NCBI RefSeq assembly: GCF_020179425.1
Contig: NZ_JAILYM010000004.1
Location: forward strand, 186,001 to 250,000
Direction: 5' to 3'
Source of the DNA: Novosphingobium percolationis
GTDB lineage: Bacteria > Pseudomonadota > Alphaproteobacteria > Sphingomonadales > Sphingomonadaceae
Length of the DNA stretch: 64,000 nt
Below the pieces are notes generated by a model. It was not told the origin of the DNA. It worked only from the letters and a program-made list of their open reading frames with translations, and did no database searches. Shown here in pieces: positions 1-8,546 of the stretch (position 1 is the first letter of the stretch; each line of letters starts with the position of its first letter). A program made the translations under genes and the position numbers.

Positions 1-1
1 C

Positions 2-1102
2 TGCGGCTTCAAGGTCCGCCGCCTCCTGACCCGCAAGGACGACGACGGCGTGATCGACGTTCGCGGTGTCGCGGGCGAATGGAACGGTGAGCCGGCGACG
101 CTCCACGCCGACGTGGTGGTCGATGCCTCGGGCAAGGGCGGCAGCTCGATACGCCAGCTCATGGACGAAGGCGCGCGCATCCACGAGGAAAGCGAAAGCG
201 CCGGAATCCTCTATTTCACCCGGCATTACCGGCTGCTGCCCGGCCAGGGCGAGCCGGACCGGCACGCCAATCCTCCCGCTTCGGGCGATCTGGGCTATCT
301 CAAGTTCGGCATCTTCCCGGGCGATAACGGCAACTTCTCGGTCACCATCGCCATTCCCGAGGTCGAATCGGTGCTGCGCCAGGCGATCGCGGATCCCGAA
401 ATATTCCACGCCGTCACCCTGCAGCTGCCAGGACTGCAACCGTGGACCAATGCCACGCGGGCCGAACCGACCAGCCGCGTCATCGGCATGGGCGATCTGG
501 TCAGCCGCTGGCGCGATCTGGTGGTCGATGGCAAGGCAGCCGCGCGCGGCTACTTCGCGCTGGGCGATACGCTGGTGCGGACCAATCCGCTCTATGGCCG
601 GGGTTGCTCCTTCGCCGCGGTCAGCGCACAGGCGCTACGCCAGGTGCTCGACGCCGACGCCGATCCCACGGCGCGGGCGCTCGCCTTCCATCAGGCGATC
701 CATACCGAACTGCTGCCCTACTACCTGAACCAGCGCCAGCAGGACCGCTCCGCGATCAAGCGCGCCCGCCGCGCGCTGGTGCCTAATGCGCGAACGCCGT
801 TCAAGGCCCGCATGACGACCAGCTTCGTCGAGGACGGCATCCGCATAGCGCTGCGCTCGGACGTCCGCCTGATGCGCGAAGCGATGCGCGGCTTCCACAT
901 GCTGGAACATCCCGACCAGTGGCTGCGCAAGCCCCGCAACCTCGCCGGCGTGCTCTACTACTGGGCGCGCGGAAAGCGCCTCAACGCAGCGGCCTATCCG
1001 CCCGAACCGGGCCCGGGGCGCGAGGCCATGATGCACGCGCTGGGTCTCGACCACCGCGCCGACATGGACCTCGCCACACGCGAAACGACGCTGGCGGCAT
1101 AG
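2..1102 (+). CDS. FAD-dependent oxidoreductase, 3' part (5' end outside window)
   Basis: The reading frame is open from base 2, so the gene begins upstream and about 366 residues are visible. The visible part looks like the second half of a UbiH/PHBH-fold flavoprotein. A VVVDASGKG segment resembles the strand and loop after the substrate domain. A later GDTLVRTNPLYGRG segment matches the second FAD-contacting motif (GD...NPL.G.G) of this fold. The N-terminal GxGxxG dinucleotide motif must lie outside the window. The substrate cannot be told from sequence; geranylgeranyl-reductase-like or halogenase-like family members are alternatives. The gene ends 22 bases before the tRNA-Cys region, which is on the other strand. 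Confidence 0.7.
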   Translation, partial: CGFKVRRLLTRKDDDGVIDVRGVAGEWNGEPATLHADVVVDASGKGGSSIRQLMDEGARIHEESESAGILYFTRHYRLLPGQGEPDRHANPPASGDLGYLKFGIFPGDNGNFSVTIAIPEVESVLRQAIADPEIFHAVTLQLPGLQPWTNATRAEPTSRVIGMGDLVSRWRDLVVDGKAAARGYFALGDTLVRTNPLYGRGCSFAAVSAQALRQVLDADADPTARALAFHQAIHTELLPYYLNQRQQDRSAIKRARRALVPNARTPFKARMTTSFVEDGIRIALRSDVRLMREAMRGFHMLEHPDQWLRKPRNLAGVLYYWARGKRLNAAAYPPEPGPGREAMMHALGLDHRADMDLATRETTLAA

Positions 1103-1123
1103 CAGAACGGAAAGTGGAAGAGA

Positions 1124-1197
1124 TGGAGGCCCGAGCCGGAATCGAACCGGCGTAAACGGATTTGCAGTCCGGTGCGTAACCACTCCGCCATCGGGCC
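1124..1197 (-). tRNA. tRNA-Cys (anticodon GCA)
   Basis: Read on the minus strand, the acceptor stem GGCCCGA pairs with TCGGGCC, followed by discriminator T and an encoded CCA. The anticodon loop is CTGCAAA, giving anticodon GCA. The T arm contains GGTTCGAATCC. U73 as discriminator is the normal cysteine identity base. The gene lies in the same direction as the RNB ribonuclease gene, about 80 bases downstream of its end, so read-through is possible but not shown. Confidence 0.96.
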
Positions 1198-1279
1198 TCG
1201 ATGCGCGCCGGATCGAAATCAGGCGTGTGGAAGGGCGCGGTTAGCCGAGGGCGCGCGTGCCCGCAACGGGATTCTTTCG

Positions 1280-2665
1280 TCAAATCGCAACGAACGTCAG
1301 CTGGCGGCTTTCGGGGCTGGCCTTGTCCAGCCGCACCGCCAGCTTCCGGCCCGGCGCGACGGGTTCGGGCAGCTTGGTGCGGGCGATGATCGGCAGGCTC
1401 TCCAGCTGGATTCGCGCGCTCGCGCCATCGCTGTCGGTGACGACCGCGTGAAAAGTCTCGCCCTCGCGCCCGTGCAGCATCACCGTTTCGGCAAGGTCCA
1501 CCGCCGCCCGCTCGATCCGTGCCGCGATCGTGTCGGCCCGCGCCATCACCTCGGGCAGCCGGTCGAAAGCAGCGGTGACCGCATCGGGCACTGCCTCGCC
1601 ATTGGCCAGCGCCAGCGCGGCCCGGATCACGTAGCGGTCGGCCAGCCGCCGCAGCGGCGCCGTGGCATGGACATAGGGCGCGGCGATAGCGGCGTGCCAG
1701 GGTTCGGCGCCGGGATGGTAGGGCGCATAGCCGGCCCCGCTGCCGGCACGCCGGATGGCCAGCATAAACGCCGCCTGCGCCGGGTCGGCCGCATCCAGGC
1801 CGCGCTCGAAGTCCTTGAGGTCCATGGCATCCGGCCAGCCGAGGCCCAGCGCCGACGCACTCTGGCGCAGCCGCGCAACCGCCTTCGCATCGGGGCCCGC
1901 CATCACCCGGAACAGCCCGGTACGATGCGCCAGCAGCGCCTTGGCGACGGCAAGGTTGGTCGCCAGCGACAGCGCTGCATTACGCTCTTCCGACAGCAGC
2001 ATCGGGCGGTAGGCGAGCGCGAACCGCCCTTGCCCGAGGCCCACGACTTCCTGCTGCGGCGGATCGACCCGCGCAGCCCCGCGCCGATCCTCGGCGGCAG
2101 CGATGCGCCGGGCCAGCTCGGCAAACCCTTGAGGCAGATCGCTTTCCGCCACGCGGTCATAAGCCAGCTTGGCGCGGCTGCGCACCAGCGAACGCTCCAC
2201 GCCATCAAGGCCGACCTCGCCATCGGGCGCGACGCGCACCGTGAAAACCACCGCCGGGCGGGGTCCGTCGGGCAGCAGGCTCGCTGCATTTTCGGCCAGA
2301 ACCGGCGGGTAAAGCCCCGCCTTGCCATCGGGCAGGTAGAGCGTCTCGCCCCGGTGCCACGCCTCGATATCGACGGCATCGCCATCCTCGACGAACCACG
2401 CCACGTCCGCGATAGCATAGCGCAACAGCAGGTCGCTGCCCGTCTGCTCGATGGCGAAGGCCTGGTCGAGATCGGTCGACGTGGCAGGATCCAGCGTAAC
2501 GAACGGCACGTCGGTCCGGTCGCGGTGCGCGGACGGTGTCTTCGCCGCCGCCCGCGTTGCCGCGGCGAGCACCTGCGGCGGGAACGAGGGCGGCACCGAG
2601 AACTCGGCGCGGATCGCATCAAGGCCCGTCTTCAGGATGCCTTTGGGGTCGTGCAGGGCCTTCAT
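1280..2665 (-). CDS. RNB-domain ribonuclease (RNase II/R family)
   Basis: A 461-residue protein that is almost entirely an RNB catalytic domain. The segment DPATSTDLDQAF near residue 58 supplies the aspartates that bind Mg2+ in 3'-to-5' exoribonucleases of the RNase II/RNase R family. It is much shorter than RNase R (about 800 residues). It lacks the N-terminal cold-shock domains and has only a short C-terminal beta region that may stand in for S1. The expected activity is processive single-strand RNA degradation in the cytoplasm. The start ATG lies about 50 bases after the crotonase stop on the same strand. Family assignment is firm; the specific role is not known. Confidence 0.85.
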   Translation of the reverse strand: MKALHDPKGILKTGLDAIRAEFSVPPSFPPQVLAAATRAAAKTPSAHRDRTDVPFVTLDPATSTDLDQAFAIEQTGSDLLLRYAIADVAWFVEDGDAVDIEAWHRGETLYLPDGKAGLYPPVLAENAASLLPDGPRPAVVFTVRVAPDGEVGLDGVERSLVRSRAKLAYDRVAESDLPQGFAELARRIAAAEDRRGAARVDPPQQEVVGLGQGRFALAYRPMLLSEERNAALSLATNLAVAKALLAHRTGLFRVMAGPDAKAVARLRQSASALGLGWPDAMDLKDFERGLDAADPAQAAFMLAIRRAGSGAGYAPYHPGAEPWHAAIAAPYVHATAPLRRLADRYVIRAALALANGEAVPDAVTAAFDRLPEVMARADTIAARIERAAVDLAETVMLHGREGETFHAVVTDSDGASARIQLESLPIIARTKLPEPVAPGRKLAVRLDKASPESRQLTFVAI

Positions 2666-2716
2666 CGGTGCGGTTCAGGAGCCTTCAGGTGCCGTTCTGT
2701 AGCCGTTGGGTGTCGT

Positions 2717-3517
2717 TCAGGGATCGACGAATTCGGGCGCCCGCTTTTCCATCCCGGCGCGCACCGATTCCATCTGGTTCTGGGAATACATCAGTTCGAT
2801 CTGGGCGAGGCTTTCGGCCATCAGCACCTGATCCGTGGCCATTTCCGGCACGCGATTGCACAGCGACTTGGAGGACCGCACCGCGGTCGGGCTCTTGCCC
2901 GCAATCTCGTGCGCCAGCGCCATCGCGCGGTCGAGCGGATTCTCGTCGACATGGGTGGCAAAGCCGAAGTCCAGCGCCTCGGCGCCCGAAAACTCGCGGT
3001 GGGTGTAGATCAGTTCGCGCAGCACATCGTCGCGCACGTTGCCGCGCCACAGCGCGAACCCCGCCATGTCGGGCACGAGGCCCCACTTGACCTCCATCAC
3101 CGCCATGCGCGTCGCGGGATGGACGATGCGGATGTCCGGCCCGCTCGCCACCTGGAGCCCGCCGCCGAAGGCCACGCCATGCACCGCCGCGATCACCGGC
3201 ATCGGCAACTTGCGCCACACCATCGCCGCCTGCTGCGGACGGTTGGCGTTGCCGTGGGTGCGATTGATCAGGGAATTTTCGCCGTCCCAGCGACTGGTGT
3301 TGCCAAGGCTCGACAGGTCGATCCCCGCGCAGAACGCCCGCCCCGCGCCCGAAATGACGACCGCGCGCACCCCGCGCTCTTCATGCAGGTGATGGCCCGC
3401 CGCGACGAGCGCTTCGAACATCGCATCGTCGAGCGCGTTCATCTTGTCCGCACGGTCCAACAGGACGTGCGCGACGTGGTTGTCGATGGTGATCGAAACG
3501 CGATCGTTGAAACGCAT
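2717..3517 (-). CDS. Crotonase/enoyl-CoA hydratase family protein
   Basis: A 266-residue protein of normal crotonase length. GRAFCAGIDLSSLG (about residues 60-73) and GVAFGGGLQVA (about 114-124) are the two oxyanion-hole segments that hold the acyl-CoA thioester. EVKWGLVPDMAG follows at the place of the substrate-positioning glutamate region. Members hydrate or isomerise enoyl-CoA in beta-oxidation or aromatic acid degradation, so the exact reaction cannot be fixed here. It sits between the alaC-like gene and the RNB ribonuclease on the same strand, with gaps of about 118 and 51 bases. No operon partner in fatty acid metabolism is adjacent. Confidence 0.88.
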   Translation of the reverse strand: MRFNDRVSITIDNHVAHVLLDRADKMNALDDAMFEALVAAGHHLHEERGVRAVVISGAGRAFCAGIDLSSLGNTSRWDGENSLINRTHGNANRPQQAAMVWRKLPMPVIAAVHGVAFGGGLQVASGPDIRIVHPATRMAVMEVKWGLVPDMAGFALWRGNVRDDVLRELIYTHREFSGAEALDFGFATHVDENPLDRAMALAHEIAGKSPTAVRSSKSLCNRVPEMATDQVLMAESLAQIELMYSQNQMESVRAGMEKRAPEFVDP

Positions 3518-3591
3518 GGAAAATCCTCATCCGGTTATGGCTTTGCGCCATGGTTGCGCATCTGCCGCCAAGCGTAAAGCACCGGGAGAGG

Positions 3592-3624
3592 AAAAGAGGG
3601 CCGGAAGCGCAAAGCTCCCGGCCC
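3592..3624 (-). terminator. Rho-independent terminator after the alaC-like gene
   Basis: On the minus strand a GGGCCGG/CCGGCCC stem, extended by an inner AGC/GCT pair around a short loop, is followed by CTCTTTTCC. It starts 12 bases after the aminotransferase stop, which is the right place to end that transcript. Confidence 0.65.
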
Positions 3625-3635
3625 GAATCAGGTAT

Positions 3636-4835
3636 TTACGCCGCCGAGCTGTTGACGCCCATGCTCTGCAGGTAGCGCTTGATGTTGCGCGCAGCCTGGC
3701 GGAGGCGCTGCTCGTTCTCAACCATGGCGATGCGCACGAAGCCCTCGCCGTCCTCGCCATAGCCCACGCCCGGTGCAACCGCGACTTCGGCGTGGGTAAG
3801 GAGCTGCTTTGAGAACTCGAGGCTGCCAAGGTGCTGGAGCGCAGGCGGCAGCGGTGCCCAGGCGAACATCGAGGCCGGCGGGCTGGGGATTTCCCACCCG
3901 GCGCGACCGAACGCCTCGACCATCACGTCGCGGCGCTTCTGGTACAGCTCGCGGTTCTTGTCGACGATGTCCTGCGGGCCGTTGAGCGCGGCGCAGGCTG
4001 CAGCCTGGATCGGCGTGAACGCGCCGTAGTCGAGGTACGACTTCACCCGCTTTAGCGCGGCGATCAGCTTGGGGTTGCCCACTGCGAAGCCGACGCGCCA
4101 GCCTGCCATCGAGAAGGTCTTGGACATCGAGGTGAATTCCACCGCCACGTCCTTGGCGCCGGGCACTTCGAGGATCGAGCGGGTCGGGTTGCCGTCGAAG
4201 TACAGCTCGGAATAGGCAAGGTCGGACAGCACCCAGACCTTGTTTTCCTTCGCCCAGGCGACAAGCCGTTCGTAGAAGGCAAGGTCGACCGTCTCAGCCG
4301 TCGGGTTCGACGGGTAGTTGACGATCAGCACCGAGGGGCGCGGCACCGAATACTTCATCGCGCGGTCGAGCGAATCCCAGTAGCGCTCGTCGGGCGTGGT
4401 CGGCACCGAGCGGATCGTTGCGCCGGCAATGATGAAACCGAACGTATGGATCGGGTAGCTGGGGTTGGGCGCGAGCACGACATCGCCCGGCGCGGTGATC
4501 GCGGTGGCGAGGCTGGCAAGGCCCTCCTTCGACCCCATGGTCATGACCACTTCGGTTTCGGGATCGAGATCCACGTTGAAGCGGCGGCCATAGTAGTTGG
4601 CCTGGGCCTTGCGCAGGCCGGGAATGCCCGACGAGGCCGAATAGCCGTGCGCATCGGGCTTGCGCGCCACTTCGCACAGCTTGTCGATCACGTGCGCAGG
4701 CGGGGGAAGGTCCGGGTTGCCCATGCCGAGGTCGATGATATCCCGACCGGCGGCGCGTGCTGCGGCCCGCATGCCGTTCACTTCGGCGATGACGTAAGGC
4801 GGCAGGCGCTTCATGCGGTAGAATTCTTCGTCCAC
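3636..4835 (-). CDS. alaC: Class I aminotransferase, AlaC-like (glutamate-pyruvate type)
   Basis: A 399-residue PLP enzyme of fold type I. It shows LGMGNPDLPPP (substrate loop), NYPSNPTAE (the Asn that contacts PLP), and TSMSKTFSMAGWRVGF, in which the Lys of SMSK forms the Schiff base and the later Arg helps bind phosphate. The overall pattern matches the AlaC/YfdZ alanine transaminase group, often labelled LL-diaminopimelate aminotransferase in databases. The likely reaction is interconversion of pyruvate and alanine with glutamate/2-oxoglutarate in the cytoplasm. It is divergent from phaC, with 144 bases between the starts. The exact substrate is an inference from family resemblance. Confidence 0.83.
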   Translation of the reverse strand: MDEEFYRMKRLPPYVIAEVNGMRAAARAAGRDIIDLGMGNPDLPPPAHVIDKLCEVARKPDAHGYSASSGIPGLRKAQANYYGRRFNVDLDPETEVVMTMGSKEGLASLATAITAPGDVVLAPNPSYPIHTFGFIIAGATIRSVPTTPDERYWDSLDRAMKYSVPRPSVLIVNYPSNPTAETVDLAFYERLVAWAKENKVWVLSDLAYSELYFDGNPTRSILEVPGAKDVAVEFTSMSKTFSMAGWRVGFAVGNPKLIAALKRVKSYLDYGAFTPIQAAACAALNGPQDIVDKNRELYQKRRDVMVEAFGRAGWEIPSPPASMFAWAPLPPALQHLGSLEFSKQLLTHAEVAVAPGVGYGEDGEGFVRIAMVENEQRLRQAARNIKRYLQSMGVNSSAA

Positions 4836-4979
4836 GACAGTTTACTCGTTTGATGCGGCTGGATTGCCGCGAGGCCGCCTTACGCCAATCGTCCGGCCAA
4901 GGGAACCTTGTGGCTAACAACCGCAGCGAAGGCGTGTATAGACAGGGCAAGCCCCCGAAGACCCCCGACCGGAGCGCCG

Positions 4980-6854
4980 ATGAACCAGGACAAGACCCCG
5001 CCCGCCAATGACGACAGCGCGGTGATGGAGGACCTGATGCGGATGCAGGGCCAGACGCTGCAGGCGATGTTCGCCCCCTTCCTGCCCACGCACGACAGCA
5101 AGCCACCCACGCCGACCGACCTTCAGCACTGGGCGATGTCTGCGGCCAAGCTGCAGAAGATGTGGCTCGATTTCGGGGCAGAGCAGGCCGGCGCGCTCGA
5201 ACCGATGCTGGCGCGGCTGGGCGGGGGCGATCAGTGGTCGTCGCTCGCCTCGCAGTGGCTGGGCGCGCTGCCGCTGGGCATGGCCGAAGTGCAGGCCCGG
5301 CTGTGGGACGAAAGCACCGCGCTGTGGACCTCGGTGCTGGCCCACTATGCCGGGGGCAAGCCCAAGCCCGACGCCGAGCTGCCACGCAAGGACCGGCGCT
5401 TTGCGGATCCGCGCTGGCGCGACCAGCCGGTGTTCGCACTGCTGCACCAGACCTACCTGCTGCTGTCCGAGCGGATCAACGCCATGGCGGCCGAGGCCGA
5501 GGGACTGAGCGCGGACAAGAAGGCGCAGCTGCGCTTTGTGACCAAGGTGATCACGGACGCGCTCAGCCCGGCGAACTTCCCGCTGACCAACCCGGTGGTG
5601 ATCGAACGCACGCTGGAGATGAAGGGCGAGAATCTGGTCAAGGGTGCCGAGCACCTGCTGGCTGACTTGCGCAAGGGCCAGCTGACCCACACCGACCCGC
5701 ACGCCTTCGAGCTGGGGCGGAACATCGCCGCCACGCCCGGCAAGGTGGTGCACGAAACGCCGCTGTTCCAGCTGATCCAGTATTCGCCCGTCACCGACGA
5801 GGTGCTGGAAGTGCCGCTGGTGATCTTCCCGCCTTGGATCAACCGCTTCTACATCCTCGACCTCAACCCCAGGAACAGCTTCATCCGCTGGGCGGTGGCG
5901 CAGGGTCTGACGGTGTTCGTGGTCTCGTGGAAATCGGCCGACGCCAGCATGGCCGAGGTGGTCTGGGACGATTACGTGCGGGCGCAGGTCGAAGCGATCG
6001 ACGTGGTGCGCGCGCGGCTGGACGTGCCGGCCGTCCACACCATCGGCTATTGCGTGGCGGGCACCACGCTGGCCGCCACGCTGGCGCTGCTGGCGCGGCG
6101 CGGCGAGGCCGACAAGGTCGCCTCGGCCACGTTCTTCACCGCGCAGGTCGATTTCGAGAAGGCGGGCGATCTCAAGAACTTCATCGACGAAGGGCAGATC
6201 AAGATGCTCGAAGGGCTGGCCAGCGACGGCGTGCTCGACGGGCGGTTCATGGCCCTGACCTTCAACCTGCTGCGCGGGCCGGACCTGATCTGGAACTACG
6301 TGGTCAACAACTACCTGCTGGGGCAGGACTACCCCGCGTTCGACCTGCTGCACTGGAACGGGGACACCACCAACCTGCCGTTCAAGTGGCAGAAGGCCTA
6401 TCTCGAAGACCTGTACCGCGACAACCGGCTGGTGGTGCCTGATGCGATCACCATCGACGGCACGCCGATCGACCTGCGGCAGATCGCCACGCCCTGCTAC
6501 ATCCAGGCCGGGCGCGAGGACCATATCGCGCCTGCCGAAAGCGTGTGGAAGCTGACGCGGCACCTCGCCGGGCCGTGGCGATTCGTGCTGGCGGGATCGG
6601 GCCACATCGCCGGGGTGGTCAACCCGCCCGAGGCGGGCAAGTACCAGTACTGGCTCGCACCGGGCAGTCCGGCGACGCTGGATGAATTTGTTGCAACCGC
6701 GCAAGAGACCCGTGGCAGCTGGTGGCCCGACTGGATCGAATGGATCGAAGCGCGCGCGCCCGGGCGGGTTGCCGCGAAGGGCAAGCGCAAGCCCGGCGGG
6801 CGCGGGGACAGGGTGATCGAGGACGCGCCCGGACGCTACGTCAAGACGCGCTGA
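4980..6854 (+). CDS. phaC: Class I poly(3-hydroxyalkanoate) synthase
   Basis: PhaC polymerises (R)-3-hydroxyacyl-CoA into PHA at the granule surface. The 624-residue length fits class I enzymes. The lipase-like box GYCVAG supplies the nucleophilic cysteine in place of serine. EDHIAP carries the catalytic aspartate, and GSGHIAGVVNPP the histidine. The ATG at 4980 (MNQDKTPP) follows a GGAG and avoids a poorly conserved upstream extension. The phasin gene follows 171 bases downstream on the same strand with its own promoter, so phaC and phaP form a storage locus but are probably transcribed separately. No phaA, phaB or phaR is in the window. Confidence 0.95.
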   Translation: MNQDKTPPANDDSAVMEDLMRMQGQTLQAMFAPFLPTHDSKPPTPTDLQHWAMSAAKLQKMWLDFGAEQAGALEPMLARLGGGDQWSSLASQWLGALPLGMAEVQARLWDESTALWTSVLAHYAGGKPKPDAELPRKDRRFADPRWRDQPVFALLHQTYLLLSERINAMAAEAEGLSADKKAQLRFVTKVITDALSPANFPLTNPVVIERTLEMKGENLVKGAEHLLADLRKGQLTHTDPHAFELGRNIAATPGKVVHETPLFQLIQYSPVTDEVLEVPLVIFPPWINRFYILDLNPRNSFIRWAVAQGLTVFVVSWKSADASMAEVVWDDYVRAQVEAIDVVRARLDVPAVHTIGYCVAGTTLAATLALLARRGEADKVASATFFTAQVDFEKAGDLKNFIDEGQIKMLEGLASDGVLDGRFMALTFNLLRGPDLIWNYVVNNYLLGQDYPAFDLLHWNGDTTNLPFKWQKAYLEDLYRDNRLVVPDAITIDGTPIDLRQIATPCYIQAGREDHIAPAESVWKLTRHLAGPWRFVLAGSGHIAGVVNPPEAGKYQYWLAPGSPATLDEFVATAQETRGSWWPDWIEWIEARAPGRVAAKGKRKPGGRGDRVIEDAPGRYVKTR

Positions 6855-6905
6855 TCGGGCATCAGGTACACAGGCTCAAGGGCACTGCGGTCCATACCTA
6901 TACAA

Positions 6906-6920
6906 TTGTGCAGTGCACAA
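6906..6920. promoter_or_regulatory. Perfect palindrome TTGTGCAGTGCACAA, candidate PhaR operator 1
   Basis: TTGTGCA and TGCACAA are perfect inverted halves around a central G. The site lies just upstream of a candidate -35 element for the phasin gene. PhaR-type repressors of PHA genes bind TGC-rich inverted repeats near phasin promoters in other bacteria; applying this here is inference. Confidence 0.55.
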
Positions 6921-6926
6921 AATCCC

Positions 6927-6954
6927 TTGACTCGGAAGGCGCGATGCCTATTTT
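6927..6954 (+). promoter_or_regulatory. Candidate sigma70-type promoter of the phasin gene
   Basis: TTGACT at 6927-6932 and TATTTT at 6949-6954 are separated by 16 bases. The pair lies between the two TTGTGCAGTGCA boxes, and the second box overlaps the expected transcription start, which is a layout suited to repression. Confidence 0.5.
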
Positions 6955-6968
6955 GTGCAGTGCAGCAA
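6953..6968. promoter_or_regulatory. TTGTGCAGTGCAGCAA, candidate PhaR operator 2
   Basis: It shares the first 12 bases with the palindrome 47 bases upstream and is a near-perfect inverted repeat with one mismatch. It overlaps the -10/start region of the phasin promoter. The same 13-mer recurs in reverse orientation at 61121-61133. Confidence 0.5.
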
Positions 6969-7025
6969 TGAGGCGTGCCGGATCGTCCGGCTCACGTCAT
7001 GCTGCAATTGCAGGAGTTGCCAGCA

Positions 7026-7955
7026 ATGGCCGACGAATCGATCGAACCGACGACCGAACCCACCGCAGCGATCCCCGCTGACGCCAGCACCGCTGTCGTC
7101 GCCGAAACCGCTCCGGTCGAACCGGTTCTCGAAGTAGCCGCCGTCGAGCCCGAAGCAGCACTTCCGGTCGACAGCGTTCCCGCCAAGAGGACGCCCGGCC
7201 GCCCACGCAAGACGCAGACCGAGAAGGCGCAAGCCGAGGCGGGGCCGTCCTCCATCGAAACCGAGATCGCCCCCGTGGCGGTCGAAGCGCCGGTGGCCGC
7301 GGAGTCCAGCCTCACGACCGAGCCGACCGTCGATGTGGTCACGCCCGCCCTTCCCGCCAAGCGCGCCCCGCGCGCTGCCGCCGGGAAGAAGCGCGTGCCC
7401 GCGCCGAAGGCCGCCCCGGTCGCCCGCAAGCAGGCCGCTCCCGCGCCTGAAAAGGCGCCTGCGGCCCGGACTACCCGCGTGACCATCGCCGCCGCCGCGC
7501 CCAAGCGCAGCGCCCCGGCTTCCAGGAAGGAACACTTTGCCATGACCACCGCCAACGCATTCACCGAAAAGTTCCAAACCTCGTTCAAGGACGCCAGCGA
7601 AAAGGCCAAGGCCGCTTTCGGCGACATGGGCGAGTTCACCAAGGGTAACGTCGAAGCCGTCGTCGCTTCGAGCAAGATCCTCGCCACCGGCCTGCAGGAA
7701 ATGGGCAAGAGCTACGTCGCCGAGACGAAGACGGCTGCCGAAACCTTCACCACCGAGCTGAAGGGCCTCGCCACCGCCAAGTCGCCGACCGAATTCTTCG
7801 AAAAGCAGTCGGCCCTGCTGCGCAAGCAGTTCGACGCCGCCGTAGCGGCCAGCTCGAAGAACAGCGAAGCCGTTCTCAAGCTCGCCAACGAAGCGTTCCA
7901 GCCGATCTCGACCCGCGTCAGCCTCGCGGTCGAAAAGATCAAGCAGGCCGCCTGA
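7026..7955 (+). CDS. phaP: Phasin with Ala/Pro/Lys-rich, AT-hook-like N-terminal extension
   Basis: The last ~137 residues (from MTTANAFTEKF) form a helical phasin_2 domain that coats PHA granules. The first ~170 residues are low-complexity Ala/Pro/Glu, then Lys/Arg-rich. They include TPGRPRKT, which matches the GRP core of an AT-hook, and GKKRVPAPKAA/PKRSAP, which resemble histone-H1-like tails. The ATG at 7026 is chosen because AGGAG lies 9 bases upstream; ATGs at 6975 and 6999 are less well placed. An internal ATG at 7542 has a good AAGGA and would give a standard short phasin. DNA binding is inferred by analogy with PhaF/PhaM and is not shown. Confidence 0.85.
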   Translation: MADESIEPTTEPTAAIPADASTAVVAETAPVEPVLEVAAVEPEAALPVDSVPAKRTPGRPRKTQTEKAQAEAGPSSIETEIAPVAVEAPVAAESSLTTEPTVDVVTPALPAKRAPRAAAGKKRVPAPKAAPVARKQAAPAPEKAPAARTTRVTIAAAAPKRSAPASRKEHFAMTTANAFTEKFQTSFKDASEKAKAAFGDMGEFTKGNVEAVVASSKILATGLQEMGKSYVAETKTAAETFTTELKGLATAKSPTEFFEKQSALLRKQFDAAVAASSKNSEAVLKLANEAFQPISTRVSLAVEKIKQAA

Positions 7956-7961
7956 TTTCAG

Positions 7962-7983
7962 GCCGGCGGCACACGCCGCCGGC
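7962..7983 (+). terminator. GC-rich hairpin directly after the phasin stop
   Basis: GCCGGCGGC and GCCGCCGGC form a perfect 9-bp stem with loop ACAC, seven bases after the stop codon. No T-run follows, so it may stabilise the mRNA end or act together with the next hairpin. Confidence 0.45.
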
Positions 7984-7996
7984 TCTGAACCGATAG

Positions 7997-8037
7997 ACGG
8001 ACCGGCGGGGCAACCCGTCCGGTCCGTTTGTCGTTTC
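7997..8037 (+). terminator. Rho-independent terminator of the phasin gene
   Basis: ACGGACCGG pairs with CCGGTCCGT and continues as CGGG/CCCG, with one bulged T and a GCAA tetraloop. The stem is followed by TTGTCGTTT. It ends the phasin transcript ahead of clpS. Confidence 0.7.
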
Positions 8038-8113
8038 GGTAAGGACTTTGCCGCAGACCGGCGCTCGGCACTTGAACCCGAGGCTCGGCAATGCGATATT
8101 TCAGCCCAGCACC

Positions 8114-8521
8114 ATGACAGATCCCCACCATCGTCCCTTCGCCCCTGCGGCGCCCGTTTCGCGCGTGATCGCGCCCTTGCGCGTCCACGCTGCCGACGAT
8201 GGCGATTCGCGCGGGCCCGGCGGGGACGACCTGATCGGCATCGCCACCAAGACGCGCACCCGGCCCAAGAAGCCCAGCATGTTCAAGGTGCTGATGCTGA
8301 ACGACGATTACACCCCGATGGAATTCGTGGTGCTGGTGCTCAAGCGCTTCTTCCACATGGATCTGGAGCAGGCGACGCGGGTCATGCTCCACGTCCACCA
8401 GAAGGGCGTGGGCGTCTGCGGGATCTTCCCTTACGAAATCGCCGAAACCAAGGTGAACCAGGTGATGGACTTCGCCAAGCAGAACCAGCACCCGCTGCAA
8501 TGCACGCTGGAAAAGGCCTGA
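8114..8521 (+). CDS. clpS: ATP-dependent Clp protease adaptor ClpS
   Basis: ClpS delivers N-degron substrates to ClpA/ClpP in the cytoplasm. The 135-residue protein has the core [18 protein letters not shown], where the NDD and Met/Glu residues shape the N-end-rule binding pocket. It is followed by [19 protein letters not shown], the ClpA-contact part. The first ~50 residues are an acidic, likely disordered tail, as is common in alphaproteobacterial ClpS. The start at ATG 8114 fits this tail length. clpA is not adjacent. Confidence 0.95.
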   Translation: MTDPHHRPFAPAAPVSRVIAPLRVHAADDGDSRGPGGDDLIGIATKTRTRPKKPSMFKVLMLNDDYTPMEFVVLVLKRFFHMDLEQATRVMLHVHQKGVGVCGIFPYEIAETKVNQVMDFAKQNQHPLQCTLEKA

Positions 8522-8546
8522 TTCCCTGACGCCAAATCCCAGATGC

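Noticed and set aside
1172..3577. 801-codon open frame on the plus strand
   Set aside because: It lies antisense to the RNB ribonuclease and crotonase genes, is Arg/His/Gln-rich and has no family look; it arises from the GC-rich codon bias of the opposite strand.
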